From positions 116,385-180,384 of the forward strand of contig NZ_MPSB01000006.1 of assembly GCF_001981525.1 (NCBI RefSeq): DNA of 64,000 nucleotides. Direction: 5' to 3'. Positions 47,272 to 56,308 of the stretch are shown one piece after another (position 1 is the stretch's first letter; the number at the start of each line of letters is the position of its first letter). The position numbers and the translations under genes were made by a program. The DNA comes from Sphingomonas jeddahensis (lineage in GTDB: Bacteria > Pseudomonadota > Alphaproteobacteria > Sphingomonadales > Sphingomonadaceae). The notes below the pieces were generated by a model. That model made no database searches. It worked only from the letters and a program-made list of their open reading frames with translations, and was not told the DNA's origin.

Positions 47272-48084
47272 ATGCACGCGATCAACAAAGGATGCGACGA
47301 TTTGCCGACTGGTTCCGACAATACCCATGTGATCGTGTTCGCCAACGAGAAGGGCGGAACGGGTAAGTCCACAACGGCGGTTCACGTCGCCATCGCCCTT
47401 GCGGTGCGCGGTGCGCGCGTCGCGTGCCTCGACCTCGATCACCGTCAGCGGACCATGGGGCGATACCTCGACAATCGTACCGAAACGGTACGGCGCATCG
47501 GCTCGGACCTTGCGATACCCCGCTATCGGACCGCGCACGAGGATTTCGAGGAGGCCTATGCCGATCTGCTGGAGGGCAGCGACTTTCTGGTGATCGATAC
47601 GCCGGGCCGCGACGATCCTTATGCCCGCGCCGCCGCCACGCGCGCAGACACGCTGGTGACGCCGATGAACGACAGCTTTGTCGATTTCGACCTGATCGGG
47701 CAGGTGCATCCCGAAACCTTCAAGGTGACCCGGCCGAGTTTTTATTCGGAGCTGATCTGGGATGCGCGCAAGGCGCGGGCCAAGGCGGACGGATCGACGA
47801 TCGATTGGGTGGTGCTGCGCAACCGCCTGCAGCATATCGAGGCGCGCAACATGCGGCGTGTGTCGGAAGCGCTGGATCAGCTGGCAAAGCGCGTGGGTTT
47901 CCGCATCATCCCGGGACTGGGCGAGCGCGTGATCTATCGCGAGCTGTTTCCGTCGGGGCTGACGATGCTCGACACGAAGGAGTTCGGCGGGATGGGCCTC
48001 GGCCATGTCGCCGCGCGGCAGGAATTGCGTGAGATGATGGCCGGGCTGTCGCTCCCCGAGCCCGTCGTGCCGCAGGTCGCCTGA
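47272..48084 (+). CDS. mipZ: MipZ-type division-plane positioning ATPase (ParA family)
   Basis: The protein has 270 residues. The deviant Walker A is NEKGGTGKST (25-34). LDLDHRQRTMGRYLDNR, DFLVIDTPGRDDPYARAAATRADTLVTPMNDSFVDFDLIGQ, and WVVLRNRLQHIEARNMRRV match MipZ rather than chromosomal ParA. MipZ forms a polar gradient bound to ParB at the origins and blocks FtsZ away from midcell. The J-protein gene overlaps its stop (TGATG). It is divergent from panC. Confidence 0.92.
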   Translation: MHAINKGCDDLPTGSDNTHVIVFANEKGGTGKSTTAVHVAIALAVRGARVACLDLDHRQRTMGRYLDNRTETVRRIGSDLAIPRYRTAHEDFEEAYADLLEGSDFLVIDTPGRDDPYARAAATRADTLVTPMNDSFVDFDLIGQVHPETFKVTRPSFYSELIWDARKARAKADGSTIDWVVLRNRLQHIEARNMRRVSEALDQLAKRVGFRIIPGLGERVIYRELFPSGLTMLDTKEFGGMGLGHVAARQELREMMAGLSLPEPVVPQVA

Positions 48085-48368
48085 TGTGGAAGCTGCTGCT
48101 CGCACTCCTGGTGGCTTATGCCGGCTGGCGGCTGTGGAAGGATGGATGGGGCGCGAAGCCGAAGACGCGCCGTGTCGCGGCGGGCGAGCCGGTGGATACG
48201 GCTGCTGCGCGGCGGCTGCTCGGCGTGGATCGCGCGGCTGATGAGGCCACGATTCGCTCGGCGCATCGCCGGCTGATGGCCGACGCGCATCCGGATCGCG
48301 GCGGTTCGGCAGAGGACGCGCGCGCGCTTAACGCAGCGCGCGATTTGTTGTTGGGGCGAGTTGGGTAG
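48084..48368 (+). CDS. membrane-anchored J-domain protein (DnaJ/Pam18-like)
   Basis: The protein has 94 residues. One N-terminal membrane helix (LLLALLVAYAGWRLW, about 4-18) is followed by a linker and a C-terminal J domain (ARRLLGVDRAADEATIRSAHRRLMADAHPDRGG). The HPD tripeptide that activates Hsp70 is intact in DAHPDRGG. The layout (membrane helix then J domain) resembles mitochondrial Pam18/Tim14. Its ATG overlaps the mipZ stop, so the two are translationally coupled. Confidence 0.9.
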   Translation: MWKLLLALLVAYAGWRLWKDGWGAKPKTRRVAAGEPVDTAAARRLLGVDRAADEATIRSAHRRLMADAHPDRGGSAEDARALNAARDLLLGRVG

Positions 48369-48371
48369 TTT

Positions 48372-48512
48372 GTGATCCTCCTCCGCCCAGGGAGGTGGCG
48401 CCTAAAGGCCTCGGAGAGGGAGGTAGCGGAACAGCCGTTAGGGCACCGCCGTCCGCCCTCTCCGTCAGCGCTTCCCGCTGCCACCTTCCCCTGGCGTGGG
48501 AGGATTGAGAGG
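48372..48512. repeat. family C related element between converging genes
   Basis: CTCCTCCGCCCAGGGAGG at about 48379-48396 and the inverted CCTTCCCCTGGCGTGGGAGGA at about 48484-48504 form outer arms. A middle part with GGAGAGGGAGG and CCCTCTCC arms lies between. It is more degenerate than other copies. Confidence 0.6.
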
Positions 48513-48514
48513 CT

Positions 48515-49399
48515 TCACGCCGGCGGCTGCGGATCCCTCTCGGCGCGCTCCTGGTAAAATTTCTGCACCACGGCCCAGCCCTCGGCAGCGCTTTCGACAT
48601 AGGTGAAGATGCCAAGGTCGCGCTCGGCGATTACGCCTTCCTCGACCAGCGCCTCGAAGTTCACGACCTTCTCCCAGAATTCGCGGCCGAAGAGGAGCAC
48701 CGGAATCGGCGCAACCTTGCCCGTCTGGATCAGCGTCAAAAGCTCGAACAGTTCGTCGAAGGTGCCGAAGCCGCCGGGGAACGCCGCCAGCGCCCGGGCG
48801 CGGAGCAGGAAGTGCATCTTCCTCAGCGCGAAATAGTGGAACTGCATCGACAGCGACGGCGTCACATACGGATTGGGCGCCTGTTCGTGCGGCAGGACGA
48901 TGTTGAGGCCGATCGATTCGGCATGAACGTCCGCCGCGCCGCGATTGGCGGCCTCCATGATCGACGGTCCGCCGCCTGAACAAACGACGAAATGCCGCTT
49001 GCCCTGCTCGTCGCGCGGAAAGTTGCTGGCAAGGCGGGCGAGCTCGCGCGCCATGTCGTAATATTTGGACTTGGCGACCAGCCGCTCGGCGATGTGGCGG
49101 TGCTCGGGGTCCGCCATGTCGAGCATCGCCTGCGCCTTCGCCGGCTCGGGGATGCGCGCCGAACCGTACACCACGAAAGTGGAGCCGATATGCGCCTCTT
49201 CCAGCAGCAGCTCGGTCTTCAAGAGTTCAAGCTGGAAGCGGACGGGGCGCAGATCCTCGCGCAGCAGGAAATCCATGTCCTGGAAGGCGAGCTTGTAGGC
49301 CGGGTTCTCGGTCTGGGGCGTCGAAATGTTGCCCTTCGCCGATTCGGCATCCTGGCGAGCGCGCGGGAAGGTGCGGCTCGGTACGCGTGTTTCTGTCAT
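48515..49399 (-). CDS. LOG family protein (TIGR00730, cytokinin riboside monophosphate phosphoribohydrolase type)
   Basis: The protein has 294 residues from ATG 49399. VVYGSARIPEPAKAQ, VVCSGGGPSIMEAANRGAADV and AFPGGFGTFDELFELLTLIQ include the PGGxGTxxE motif of LOG/lysine-decarboxylase-like enzymes. LOG proteins release free bases from nucleoside monophosphates; many bacterial members remain untested. This one has an N-terminal extension of about 100 residues (PAYKLAFQDMDFLLREDLRPVRFQLELLKTELL) typical of the longer subgroup. It lies 11 bp after the extensin-like gene. Confidence 0.88.
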   Translation of the reverse strand: MTETRVPSRTFPRARQDAESAKGNISTPQTENPAYKLAFQDMDFLLREDLRPVRFQLELLKTELLLEEAHIGSTFVVYGSARIPEPAKAQAMLDMADPEHRHIAERLVAKSKYYDMARELARLASNFPRDEQGKRHFVVCSGGGPSIMEAANRGAADVHAESIGLNIVLPHEQAPNPYVTPSLSMQFHYFALRKMHFLLRARALAAFPGGFGTFDELFELLTLIQTGKVAPIPVLLFGREFWEKVVNFEALVEEGVIAERDLGIFTYVESAAEGWAVVQKFYQERAERDPQPPA

Positions 49400-49410
49400 T
49401 TCGTAGGTCT

Positions 49411-50058
49411 TTAGCGGCAGAAATCGGCCTTGTCGTCCTCCAGATGGAAGTGGTTGCGGTGCGCGCTGTTGTAGTTGGGCCCGAGCACCGTGCCGAAACG
49501 CTTGCAGGCGGAACGATGGATCACCTGCATGAAGCGGCGAATCTGGGGGTCGGACGAGTTCCAGTCGTTCAGTAGGGTAAGGCGGCGGCCGTCCTTGAGC
49601 TGAAAGCCGCCGATATCGATGGCATTTGCGATCGAATGGCCCGAGCGGCGCGAACTCCCGGCGACGTTGCGGCAATTGTAGGTGCCCATGCTTTCGACCT
49701 TGGCGAGCTCGCTGCCGAGGATCTGATAGGCGGCGGGGGCCACCGCATTGCGCGCCCATTGCGCATAGGTGCGCGCCGCGCCGCAGCGCACCGCGCCGAG
49801 GTTCGTGGTGGGTACGCCGATGTCGAGCAGCTTCACCGTGCCGACAATGCCGCAGCCTGGGCCGAACTGGCGATCGGGCAAAGCCTCGAACGCGACGCCG
49901 AGTTCGCGAAGGTCGCGGTGGCATTGGGCGGTTTCGCGGGACGAGGGCCCTTCGACGCGCTTGGTGGGCGTTCGCGAATCGGATCGCCTCGGCGGCTCGG
50001 AGCGGCCGCACGCGGCGAGGCTCACCACTAATGCGAGCAGATAAACGGTACGCAACAC
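49411..50058 (-). CDS. extensin-like LAS-fold lipoprotein, putative peptidoglycan peptidase
   Basis: The protein has 215 residues. The start (LLALVVSLAACG) is a lipoprotein signal with Cys at residue 17. The extensin-like C-terminal domain shows ALPDRQFGPGCGIVGTVKLLDIG, the metal residues in GHSIANAIDIGGF and the last His in SAHRNHFHLE. This is the LAS (D-Ala-D-Ala peptidase-like) fold, so cell-wall hydrolysis is likely but unproven. It precedes the LOG gene on the same strand. Its start region has no good promoter I can name. Confidence 0.85.
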   Translation of the reverse strand: MLRTVYLLALVVSLAACGRSEPPRRSDSRTPTKRVEGPSSRETAQCHRDLRELGVAFEALPDRQFGPGCGIVGTVKLLDIGVPTTNLGAVRCGAARTYAQWARNAVAPAAYQILGSELAKVESMGTYNCRNVAGSSRRSGHSIANAIDIGGFQLKDGRRLTLLNDWNSSDPQIRRFMQVIHRSACKRFGTVLGPNYNSAHRNHFHLEDDKADFCR

Positions 50059-50290
50059 ATCCCCCGTTCGTGCTGATCTTGTTGAAGCACTGCGCTTCTT
50101 TTTAGCCCTTTGCTCCAGAAGGAAAGCGGCCCTTCGACAGCCTCAGGGCGAACGGAGGTGGGGGCAGGATGGGGCGTGGCTCTTCACGCTGTTCGTGCCG
50201 AGCAAAGTCGAGGCACGTGCTCCCAAGCGGTGCGCGTGTGGCTTGTCCCTCGACTTCGCTCGGGACGAACGGCGTTCATCGTGGATCGCT
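50059..50290. other. gene-free stretch with family A repeats between the extensin-like gene and the serC leader
   Basis: Together with the serC leader this gap is 316 bp. It contains four family A arms and no credible gene. The promoter for serC should lie in it, most likely in or after the last repeat arm. Confidence 0.6.
50063..50276. repeat. cluster of family A arms
   Basis: Four arms are visible: CGTTCGTGCTGATCTTG from about 50065 (degenerate), CCCTTCGACAGCCTCAGGGCG near 50131, GTTCGTGCCGAGCAAAGTCG near 50191, and CCCTCGACTTCGCTCGGGACG near 50248 (the last two form an inverted pair). This is the densest group of the family in the window. Confidence 0.7.
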
Positions 50291-50372
50291 TGACAGCACG
50301 CCTTCTGCCGTTAGGGCCGTCGGCGGGCCACGCGGTCCCAACGCCGCGCGTGCTCTCTGTAAGGAGAGACAG
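50291..50372 (+). ncRNA. serC leader RNA (cis-regulatory, overlapping the serC ribosome binding site)
   Basis: The sequence matches the alphaproteobacterial serC leader as I know it: GCCGTTAGGGCCGTCGGCGG then CCACGCGGTCCCAACGCCG. The closing stem pairs 50295-50301 (AGCACGC) with 50348-50354 (GCGTGCT). A second hairpin pairs 50353-50358 (CTCTCT) with 50363-50368 (GGAGAG) around GTAA and contains the serC Shine-Dalgarno sequence AAGGAGAG. The two stems share 50353-50354, so they cannot both be complete. The published motif also overlaps the ribosome binding site. The ligand or signal is unknown. Confidence 0.85.
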
Positions 50373-50374
50373 AC

Positions 50375-51526
50375 ATGACCGATACGACGCTCGCCGACGC
50401 CACCACTGCGCCTGCGAAACCCGCCGCAAAGCCGGCGCGACCCTACTTTTCCTCCGGCCCCTGCGCCAAGCCTCCGGGCTGGAACGCCGCCAAGCTCGCG
50501 GCTGATTCGCTGGGCCGCTCGCACCGCTCGAAGATCGGCAAGCAGCGCCTCCAATATTGCATTGACCTGATGCGCGAGCTGCTGGGCATCCCCGACACGC
50601 ACCGTATCGGCATTGTTCCGGGCTCGGACACCGGCGCGTTCGAGATGGCGATGTGGACGATGCTGGGCGCCCGCCCGGTGACCGCGCTCGCCTGGGAGAG
50701 CTTCGGCGAGGGCTGGGTGACCGATGCGGTCAAGCAGCTCAAGATCGATCCGACGGTGATCCGCGCCGATTACGGCCAGTTGCCCGATTTGGGCCAGGTC
50801 GATTGGTCCAACGACGTGCTGTTCACCTGGAACGGCACCACCAGCGGTGTGCGCGTGCCGAACGGCGACTGGATCGCCGACGACCGTGGGGGGCTGAGCT
50901 TCGCCGACGCGACCAGCGGTGTGTTCGCTTACGACCTGCCGTGGGACAAGATCGATGTCGCGACCTTCTCGTGGCAGAAGGTGCTGGGCGGCGAGGGCGC
51001 GCATGGCGTGCTGATCCTTGGACCTCGCGCGGTCGAGCGGCTGGAAAGCTACACCCCGGCGTGGCCGCTGCCCAAGGTGTTCCGCCTCGTTTCCAAGGGC
51101 AAGCTTGCCGAGGGCGTGTTCAAGGGCGAGACGATCAACACGCCGTCGATGCTGGCGGTGGAAGACGCGATCTTCTCGCTCGAATGGGCCAAGAGCTTGG
51201 GCGAGCGCGGACTGATCGCGCGCTCGGATGCCAATGCGGCGGCGCTGAACGAGATCGTCGAGGCGCGTGACTGGCTGGGGCATCTGGCGGTGGACGAAGC
51301 GTCGCGCTCGACCACCAGCGTTTGCCTGACGGTGGATGCCGACGAAGCGGTGATCAAGAAGATGGTCTCGCTGCTCGAGGCCGAAGGTGCGGCGTATGAC
51401 ATCGGCGGGTATCGTGATGCACCGCCGGGGCTGCGCATCTGGTGCGGCGCGACCGTCGATACCGCCGACATCGCGGCGCTCGGCCCATGGCTCGACTGGG
51501 CCTACGCAACGGCACGCGCCGCCTGA
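50375..51526 (+). CDS. serC: phosphoserine aminotransferase
   Basis: The protein has 383 residues from ATG 50375, 6 bp after AAGGAGAG. SerC makes phosphoserine from 3-phosphohydroxypyruvate; it also serves pyridoxal phosphate synthesis. FSSGPCAKPPGWNAAKL, VPGSDTGAFEMAMWTMLGARP, TSGVRVP and the Schiff-base Lys202 in FSWQKVLGGEGAHG are present, together with the C-terminal GLRIWCGATV. Length and sequence match the alphaproteobacterial subgroup. A B2 repeat separates it from serA. The leader RNA controls it. Confidence 0.96.
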   Translation: MTDTTLADATTAPAKPAAKPARPYFSSGPCAKPPGWNAAKLAADSLGRSHRSKIGKQRLQYCIDLMRELLGIPDTHRIGIVPGSDTGAFEMAMWTMLGARPVTALAWESFGEGWVTDAVKQLKIDPTVIRADYGQLPDLGQVDWSNDVLFTWNGTTSGVRVPNGDWIADDRGGLSFADATSGVFAYDLPWDKIDVATFSWQKVLGGEGAHGVLILGPRAVERLESYTPAWPLPKVFRLVSKGKLAEGVFKGETINTPSMLAVEDAIFSLEWAKSLGERGLIARSDANAAALNEIVEARDWLGHLAVDEASRSTTSVCLTVDADEAVIKKMVSLLEAEGAAYDIGGYRDAPPGLRIWCGATVDTADIAALGPWLDWAYATARAA

Positions 51527-51531
51527 TTGCT

Positions 51532-51627
51532 CGTCATTCCCGCGAAGGCGGGAATCCATACACGCAAGTCGTCGATGGAGCCGCTCGGACAGCGGCTATG
51601 GATCCCCGCCTCCGCGGGGATGACGGC
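51532..51627. repeat. family B2 palindromic element between serC and serA
   Basis: Left hairpin CGTCATTCCCGCGAAGGCGG. Spacer with CGATGGAGCCG. Right hairpin ATCCCCGCCTCCGCGGGG ending in ATGACGG. It is nearly identical to 35559-35653. It may attenuate or process the serC-serA transcript. Confidence 0.9.
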
Positions 51628-51646
51628 TGTATCTAGGACACGACCC

Positions 51647-53224
51647 ATGCCAAAAGTTCTCATTTCCGATAAGATGGACCCCAAGGCCGCGCAGATCTTT
51701 CGCGAGCGCGGCGTCGAGGTGGACGAAATCACCGGCAAGACGCCGGACGAGCTGAAGGCGATCATCGGCGAATATGATGGCCTTGCGATCCGCAGCTCCA
51801 CCAAGGTTACCAAGGAGATCCTTGAAGCGGCGACCAATTTGAAGGTCGTCGGGCGCGCCGGCATTGGCGTCGATAACGTCGACATTCCCGCTGCCTCAGC
51901 CAAGGGCGTGGTGGTGATGAACACACCATTCGGCAATTCGATCACCACCGCCGAGCACGCCATTGCGCTGATGTTCGCGCTGGCGCGTGACTTGCCGGAG
52001 GCGGATCGGTCGACCCAGGCAGGCAAGTGGGAGAAGAACCGCTTCATGGGCATCGAGGTGACGGCCAAGACGCTCGGCCTGATCGGCGCGGGCAACATCG
52101 GCTCGATCGTCGCCGATCGCGCGCTGGGGCTGAAGATGAAGGTCGTCGCGTTCGATCCGTTTCTGACCGAGGAGCGCGCGGTTGAACTGGGCGTGCAGAA
52201 GGTGACGCTGGACGAGCTGCTGGCGCGCGCCGACTTCATCACGCTCCACACGCCGCTGACCGACCAGACACGCAACATCCTGTCGGCCGAGAATCTCGCC
52301 AAGACCAAGAAGGGCGTGCGGATCATCAACTGCGCGCGTGGCGGGCTGATCGACGAGGCGGCGCTCAAGGAAGGGCTCGACAGCGGCCATATCGGCGGCG
52401 CGGCGCTCGACGTGTTCGTGACCGAGCCGGCCAAGGAAAGCCCGCTGTTCAACACGCCGAACTTCATCTCCACGCCGCACCTCGGCGCGTCGACCACCGA
52501 GGCGCAGGTCAACGTGGCGATCCAGGTCGCCGAGCAGATGGCGGATTATCTCGTGTCGGGTGGCGTCACCAACGCGCTCAACATGCCGAGCCTGACCGCG
52601 GAGGAAGCGCCCAAGCTGAAGCCCTACATGGGCCTGGCCGAGAAGCTCGGCAGCCTCGTCGGCCAGCTGGCGCATGGCGCGATCGACCGGGTGTCGGTGC
52701 ACATGGAAGGCGCGGCGGCGGAGCTGAACCCGAAGCCGCTGACCAGCGCGGTGCTGAAGGGCTTCCTCGGCACGCAGACCGACACGGTCAACATGGTCAA
52801 CGCGCCGGTGCTCGCGCGCGAGCGCGGCATGGAAGTGCGCGAGATCCGCACCGAGCGCGAGGGTGATTATCACACGCTGTTGCGCGTGTCAGTGCGTACC
52901 GCGGATGGCGAGCGTTCGGTGGTGGGCACCTTGTTCGGCGATTCGGCGCCGCGGCTGGTGGAGCTGTTCGGCATCAAGGTCGAGGCCGATCTGACCGGGG
53001 CGATGCTGTATGTCGTCAACGAGGATGCGCCGGGCTTCATCGGGCGGCTCGGCACGACACTCGGCGAGGCGGGTGTGAACATCGGGACGTTCCATCTCGG
53101 CCGGCGCCAGGCAGGCGGCGAGGCGGTGCTGCTGCTCTCGGTGGACGAGCCGGTGACGGCGGAACTGCTGGCCAAGGTCAAGGCGCTGCCGGGCGTGAAG
53201 ACCGCGATGGGGCTGCGGTTCTGA
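51647..53224 (+). CDS. serA: D-3-phosphoglycerate dehydrogenase
   Basis: The protein has 525 residues, the long type with an intervening domain and a C-terminal ACT domain. It is the first step of serine synthesis. MPKVLISDKMDPKAAQIF starts it. GRAGIGVDNVDIPAA, the NAD motif LGLIGAGNIGSIVADRALG, INCARGGLIDEAALK, STPHLGASTTEAQVNVA and the ACT segment VNEDAPGFIGRLGTTLGEAGVNIGTFHLGR are visible. It follows serC after 120 bp; the two probably form one serine operon despite the repeat. Confidence 0.97.
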   Translation: MPKVLISDKMDPKAAQIFRERGVEVDEITGKTPDELKAIIGEYDGLAIRSSTKVTKEILEAATNLKVVGRAGIGVDNVDIPAASAKGVVVMNTPFGNSITTAEHAIALMFALARDLPEADRSTQAGKWEKNRFMGIEVTAKTLGLIGAGNIGSIVADRALGLKMKVVAFDPFLTEERAVELGVQKVTLDELLARADFITLHTPLTDQTRNILSAENLAKTKKGVRIINCARGGLIDEAALKEGLDSGHIGGAALDVFVTEPAKESPLFNTPNFISTPHLGASTTEAQVNVAIQVAEQMADYLVSGGVTNALNMPSLTAEEAPKLKPYMGLAEKLGSLVGQLAHGAIDRVSVHMEGAAAELNPKPLTSAVLKGFLGTQTDTVNMVNAPVLARERGMEVREIRTEREGDYHTLLRVSVRTADGERSVVGTLFGDSAPRLVELFGIKVEADLTGAMLYVVNEDAPGFIGRLGTTLGEAGVNIGTFHLGRRQAGGEAVLLLSVDEPVTAELLAKVKALPGVKTAMGLRF

Positions 53225-53239
53225 TTTAGCCTGCTCCAC

Positions 53240-53320
53240 CTCACGCTTGCGACCCGCGAGCGGGAGGAGCACTCCTTCTCCCTCTCCCCGCTGGCGGGGA
53301 GAGGGCAGGGGAGAGGGGCA
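53240..53320. repeat. family C related element before the DUF559 gene
   Basis: CTCCCTCTCCCCGCTGGCGG from about 53279 pairs with the following GGGGAGAGGGCAGGGGAGAG. The right arm runs into the GTG start at 53321 and supplies the purine-rich ribosome binding sequence of the DUF559 gene. Confidence 0.7.
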
Positions 53321-53728
53321 GTGACAAGAACCGACGCCGAACTGCTGAAGCGCGCCAAGGCAATGCGCAGCGAGATGACGCCGGCTGAAGCACGCCTCTG
53401 GTATCACCTGCGCGGCAAGCGCTTCGGCAACGTCAAGTTCAGTCGCCAGGTCGTGATCGGGCGCTACATCGCCGACTTCTGCGCCAGAGCGCGCAAGCTG
53501 ATCATCGAGGTTGACGGCGACACCCACGCGGGCAACGAAGCGCGCGACGCGCAGCGGACGGCTGTGCTGGAACGTGAAGGATATCGTGTGCTGCGTTTCA
53601 CCAACGCTGACGTGATGCGGAACGAGGCGGGTGTGCTGGAAGCGATCAGCGCTGCGCTCGTGACTGCCCATCTCCCCGACCCTCTCCCCCGAGGGGAGAG
53701 GGAGATTTCTGCCCCGCCTGCCGCATGA
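53321..53728 (+). CDS. DUF559 family endonuclease-like protein
   Basis: The protein has 135 residues from GTG 53321, preceded by GAGAGGGG within a repeat arm. AKAMRSEMTPAEARLWYHLRGKRF, VKFSRQVVIGRYIADFCARARKLIIEVDGDTH and LEREGYRVLRFTNADVMRN are the DUF559 blocks; the fold is restriction endonuclease-like (Vsr-type), with D and E-V-D likely catalytic. The last ~16 residues (AHLPDPLPRGERE to the end) are encoded by another family C arm. The gene is thus framed by repeats at both ends. Its stop overlaps the hisZ start by 4 bp. Function is unknown. Confidence 0.88.
   Translation: MTRTDAELLKRAKAMRSEMTPAEARLWYHLRGKRFGNVKFSRQVVIGRYIADFCARARKLIIEVDGDTHAGNEARDAQRTAVLEREGYRVLRFTNADVMRNEAGVLEAISAALVTAHLPDPLPRGEREISAPPAA
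53675..53710. repeat. family C arm inside the 3' end of the DUF559 gene
   Basis: CCGACCCTCTCCCCCGAGGG followed by GAGAGGGAG forms a hairpin at about 53681-53704. It encodes the C-terminal tail of the DUF559 protein. Confidence 0.7.
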
Positions 53729-54822
53729 CCACACTTCTCCCTGAGGGATTCCGCGATCGGCTGCCGCCGCATGCCCATGGTGCGGCGTCGGTGGAATCGC
53801 GCGTGCTCGGCGTGGCGCATTCCTATGGCTATGAGCGCGTTGATCCGCCGCTCGCCGAATTTGCCGAGGGGCTGGGTACGCGGCTGAAGGACGGCGGGCT
53901 GGCCGATGCGGTGCGGTTCGTCGATCCGGTCAGCCAGCGTACCATGGCGATTCGGCCGGACATCACCGCGCAGGTCGCGCGCATCGCGGCCACGCGCATG
54001 GCGCATCATCCGCGCCCGGTGCGGCTGAGCTATGCCGGATCGGTCCTCAAGCTGCGCGGCGGGGCGTTGCAGCCCGAGCGTGAGGCGCGGCAGATCGGGT
54101 GCGAGCTGATCGGGCTCGATACGGTCGCGGCCGCGCGGGAGGTGGTGACCGTTGCCGTCGAGGCGCTCGCCGCAGCGGGCGCGACGGGGGTGTCGGTCGA
54201 TTTCACGCTGCCCGATCTGGTCGATACGCTGGCGGCGGGGCCGTTGCCGGTGGACGATGTCGAGCATTTGCGCGACCGGCTCGACGCGAAGGATGCCGGC
54301 GCGGTTGCCGAAATCGCGCCTGCCTATCTGCCGCTGATCGAAGCGGCGGGGCCGTTTGCGGCGGCAGTGGCGCGGCTGCGCGGATTCGACACGAGCGGGG
54401 TGCTCGCTTCACGGCTCGACGCGCTGGAGGCGATCGCGGCTGCGCTTGGCGACGGCGCGACGCTGACGCTCGATCCGACTGAGCGACATGGGTTCGAATA
54501 TCAGACGTGGCTCGGCTTCTCGCTGTTCGCCGAAGGGGCAACGCGTGAGGTTGGGCGCGGCGGCACTTATACGCTGATGCATGAAGATGGCGCGGAGGAG
54601 GCGGCGACGGGTTTCTCGCTGTTCGCCGCGACGATCGCGAGTGACGGCGCCGGCGAGCGGCGACGGCTGTTCCTGCCGGTCGGCACCAGCGAAGCCGATG
54701 GTGCGGCGATGCGTGCCGCCGGCTGGGTCACCGTTGCCGCACTCGATCCGGGAGACACGCCCGAAGCGCAATTGTGCACGCATTTCTTCGCCGAGGGAGC
54801 CGCACGACCGCTCGGCGGTTGA
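53725..54822 (+). CDS. hisZ: ATP phosphoribosyltransferase regulatory subunit
   Basis: The protein has 365 residues. HisZ is a catalytically dead HisS-like protein that activates the short HisG in the first step of histidine synthesis. [48 protein letters not shown] and [14 protein letters not shown] are the family blocks. [10 protein letters not shown] lies near the end. It overlaps the DUF559 gene by 4 bp. The short hisG is not in the window. purA follows after 112 bp, a known sphingomonad order. Confidence 0.92.
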   Translation: MTTLLPEGFRDRLPPHAHGAASVESRVLGVAHSYGYERVDPPLAEFAEGLGTRLKDGGLADAVRFVDPVSQRTMAIRPDITAQVARIAATRMAHHPRPVRLSYAGSVLKLRGGALQPEREARQIGCELIGLDTVAAAREVVTVAVEALAAAGATGVSVDFTLPDLVDTLAAGPLPVDDVEHLRDRLDAKDAGAVAEIAPAYLPLIEAAGPFAAAVARLRGFDTSGVLASRLDALEAIAAALGDGATLTLDPTERHGFEYQTWLGFSLFAEGATREVGRGGTYTLMHEDGAEEAATGFSLFAATIASDGAGERRRLFLPVGTSEADGAAMRAAGWVTVAALDPGDTPEAQLCTHFFAEGAARPLGG

Positions 54823-54875
54823 CAGTCACAACTGCCCGCCGCTACCGGCGCGGCGCACATTCGAGCCACCCTCCG

Positions 54876-54905
54876 CGCGCCGAGTCCTGTCGAAGGGCCC
54901 GCGGA
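54876..54905. repeat. single degenerate family A arm upstream of purA
   Basis: CGCCGAGTCCTGTCGAAGGG resembles one family A arm; no inverted partner lies nearby. Confidence 0.5.
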
Positions 54906-54934
54906 GTTATTCCGGCAGGGGAGGTTCTGTATTC

Positions 54935-56224
<1,290 letters not shown>

Positions 56225-56227
56225 CCG

Positions 56228-56303
56228 CTACATCCCCCTCCCTCTTACGGGAGGGGGACAAGGTCACGTGAAGTTGCTACCCCTCTCGCAAACATCGGGA
56301 GAG
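56228..56303. repeat. family C element before the AtuA-like gene
   Basis: Left hairpin CCCCCTCCCTCTTACGGGAG-GGGG from 56231. Right part CCCCTCTCGCAAACATCGGGAG-AGGG ends at 56303. The right arm GGGAGAGGG lies 5-11 bp before the ATG at 56309 and works as its Shine-Dalgarno sequence. Confidence 0.75.
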
Positions 56304-56308
56304 GGCGA

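Noticed and set aside
48515..49399. Lysine decarboxylase annotation for the LOG protein
   Set aside because: PGGxGTxxE proteins were widely misnamed so; no PLP-binding motif of a decarboxylase is present.
53321..53728. DUF559 gene as part of a restriction or defence system
   Set aside because: No methyltransferase, helicase or other defence gene is nearby; its neighbours are serA and hisZ.
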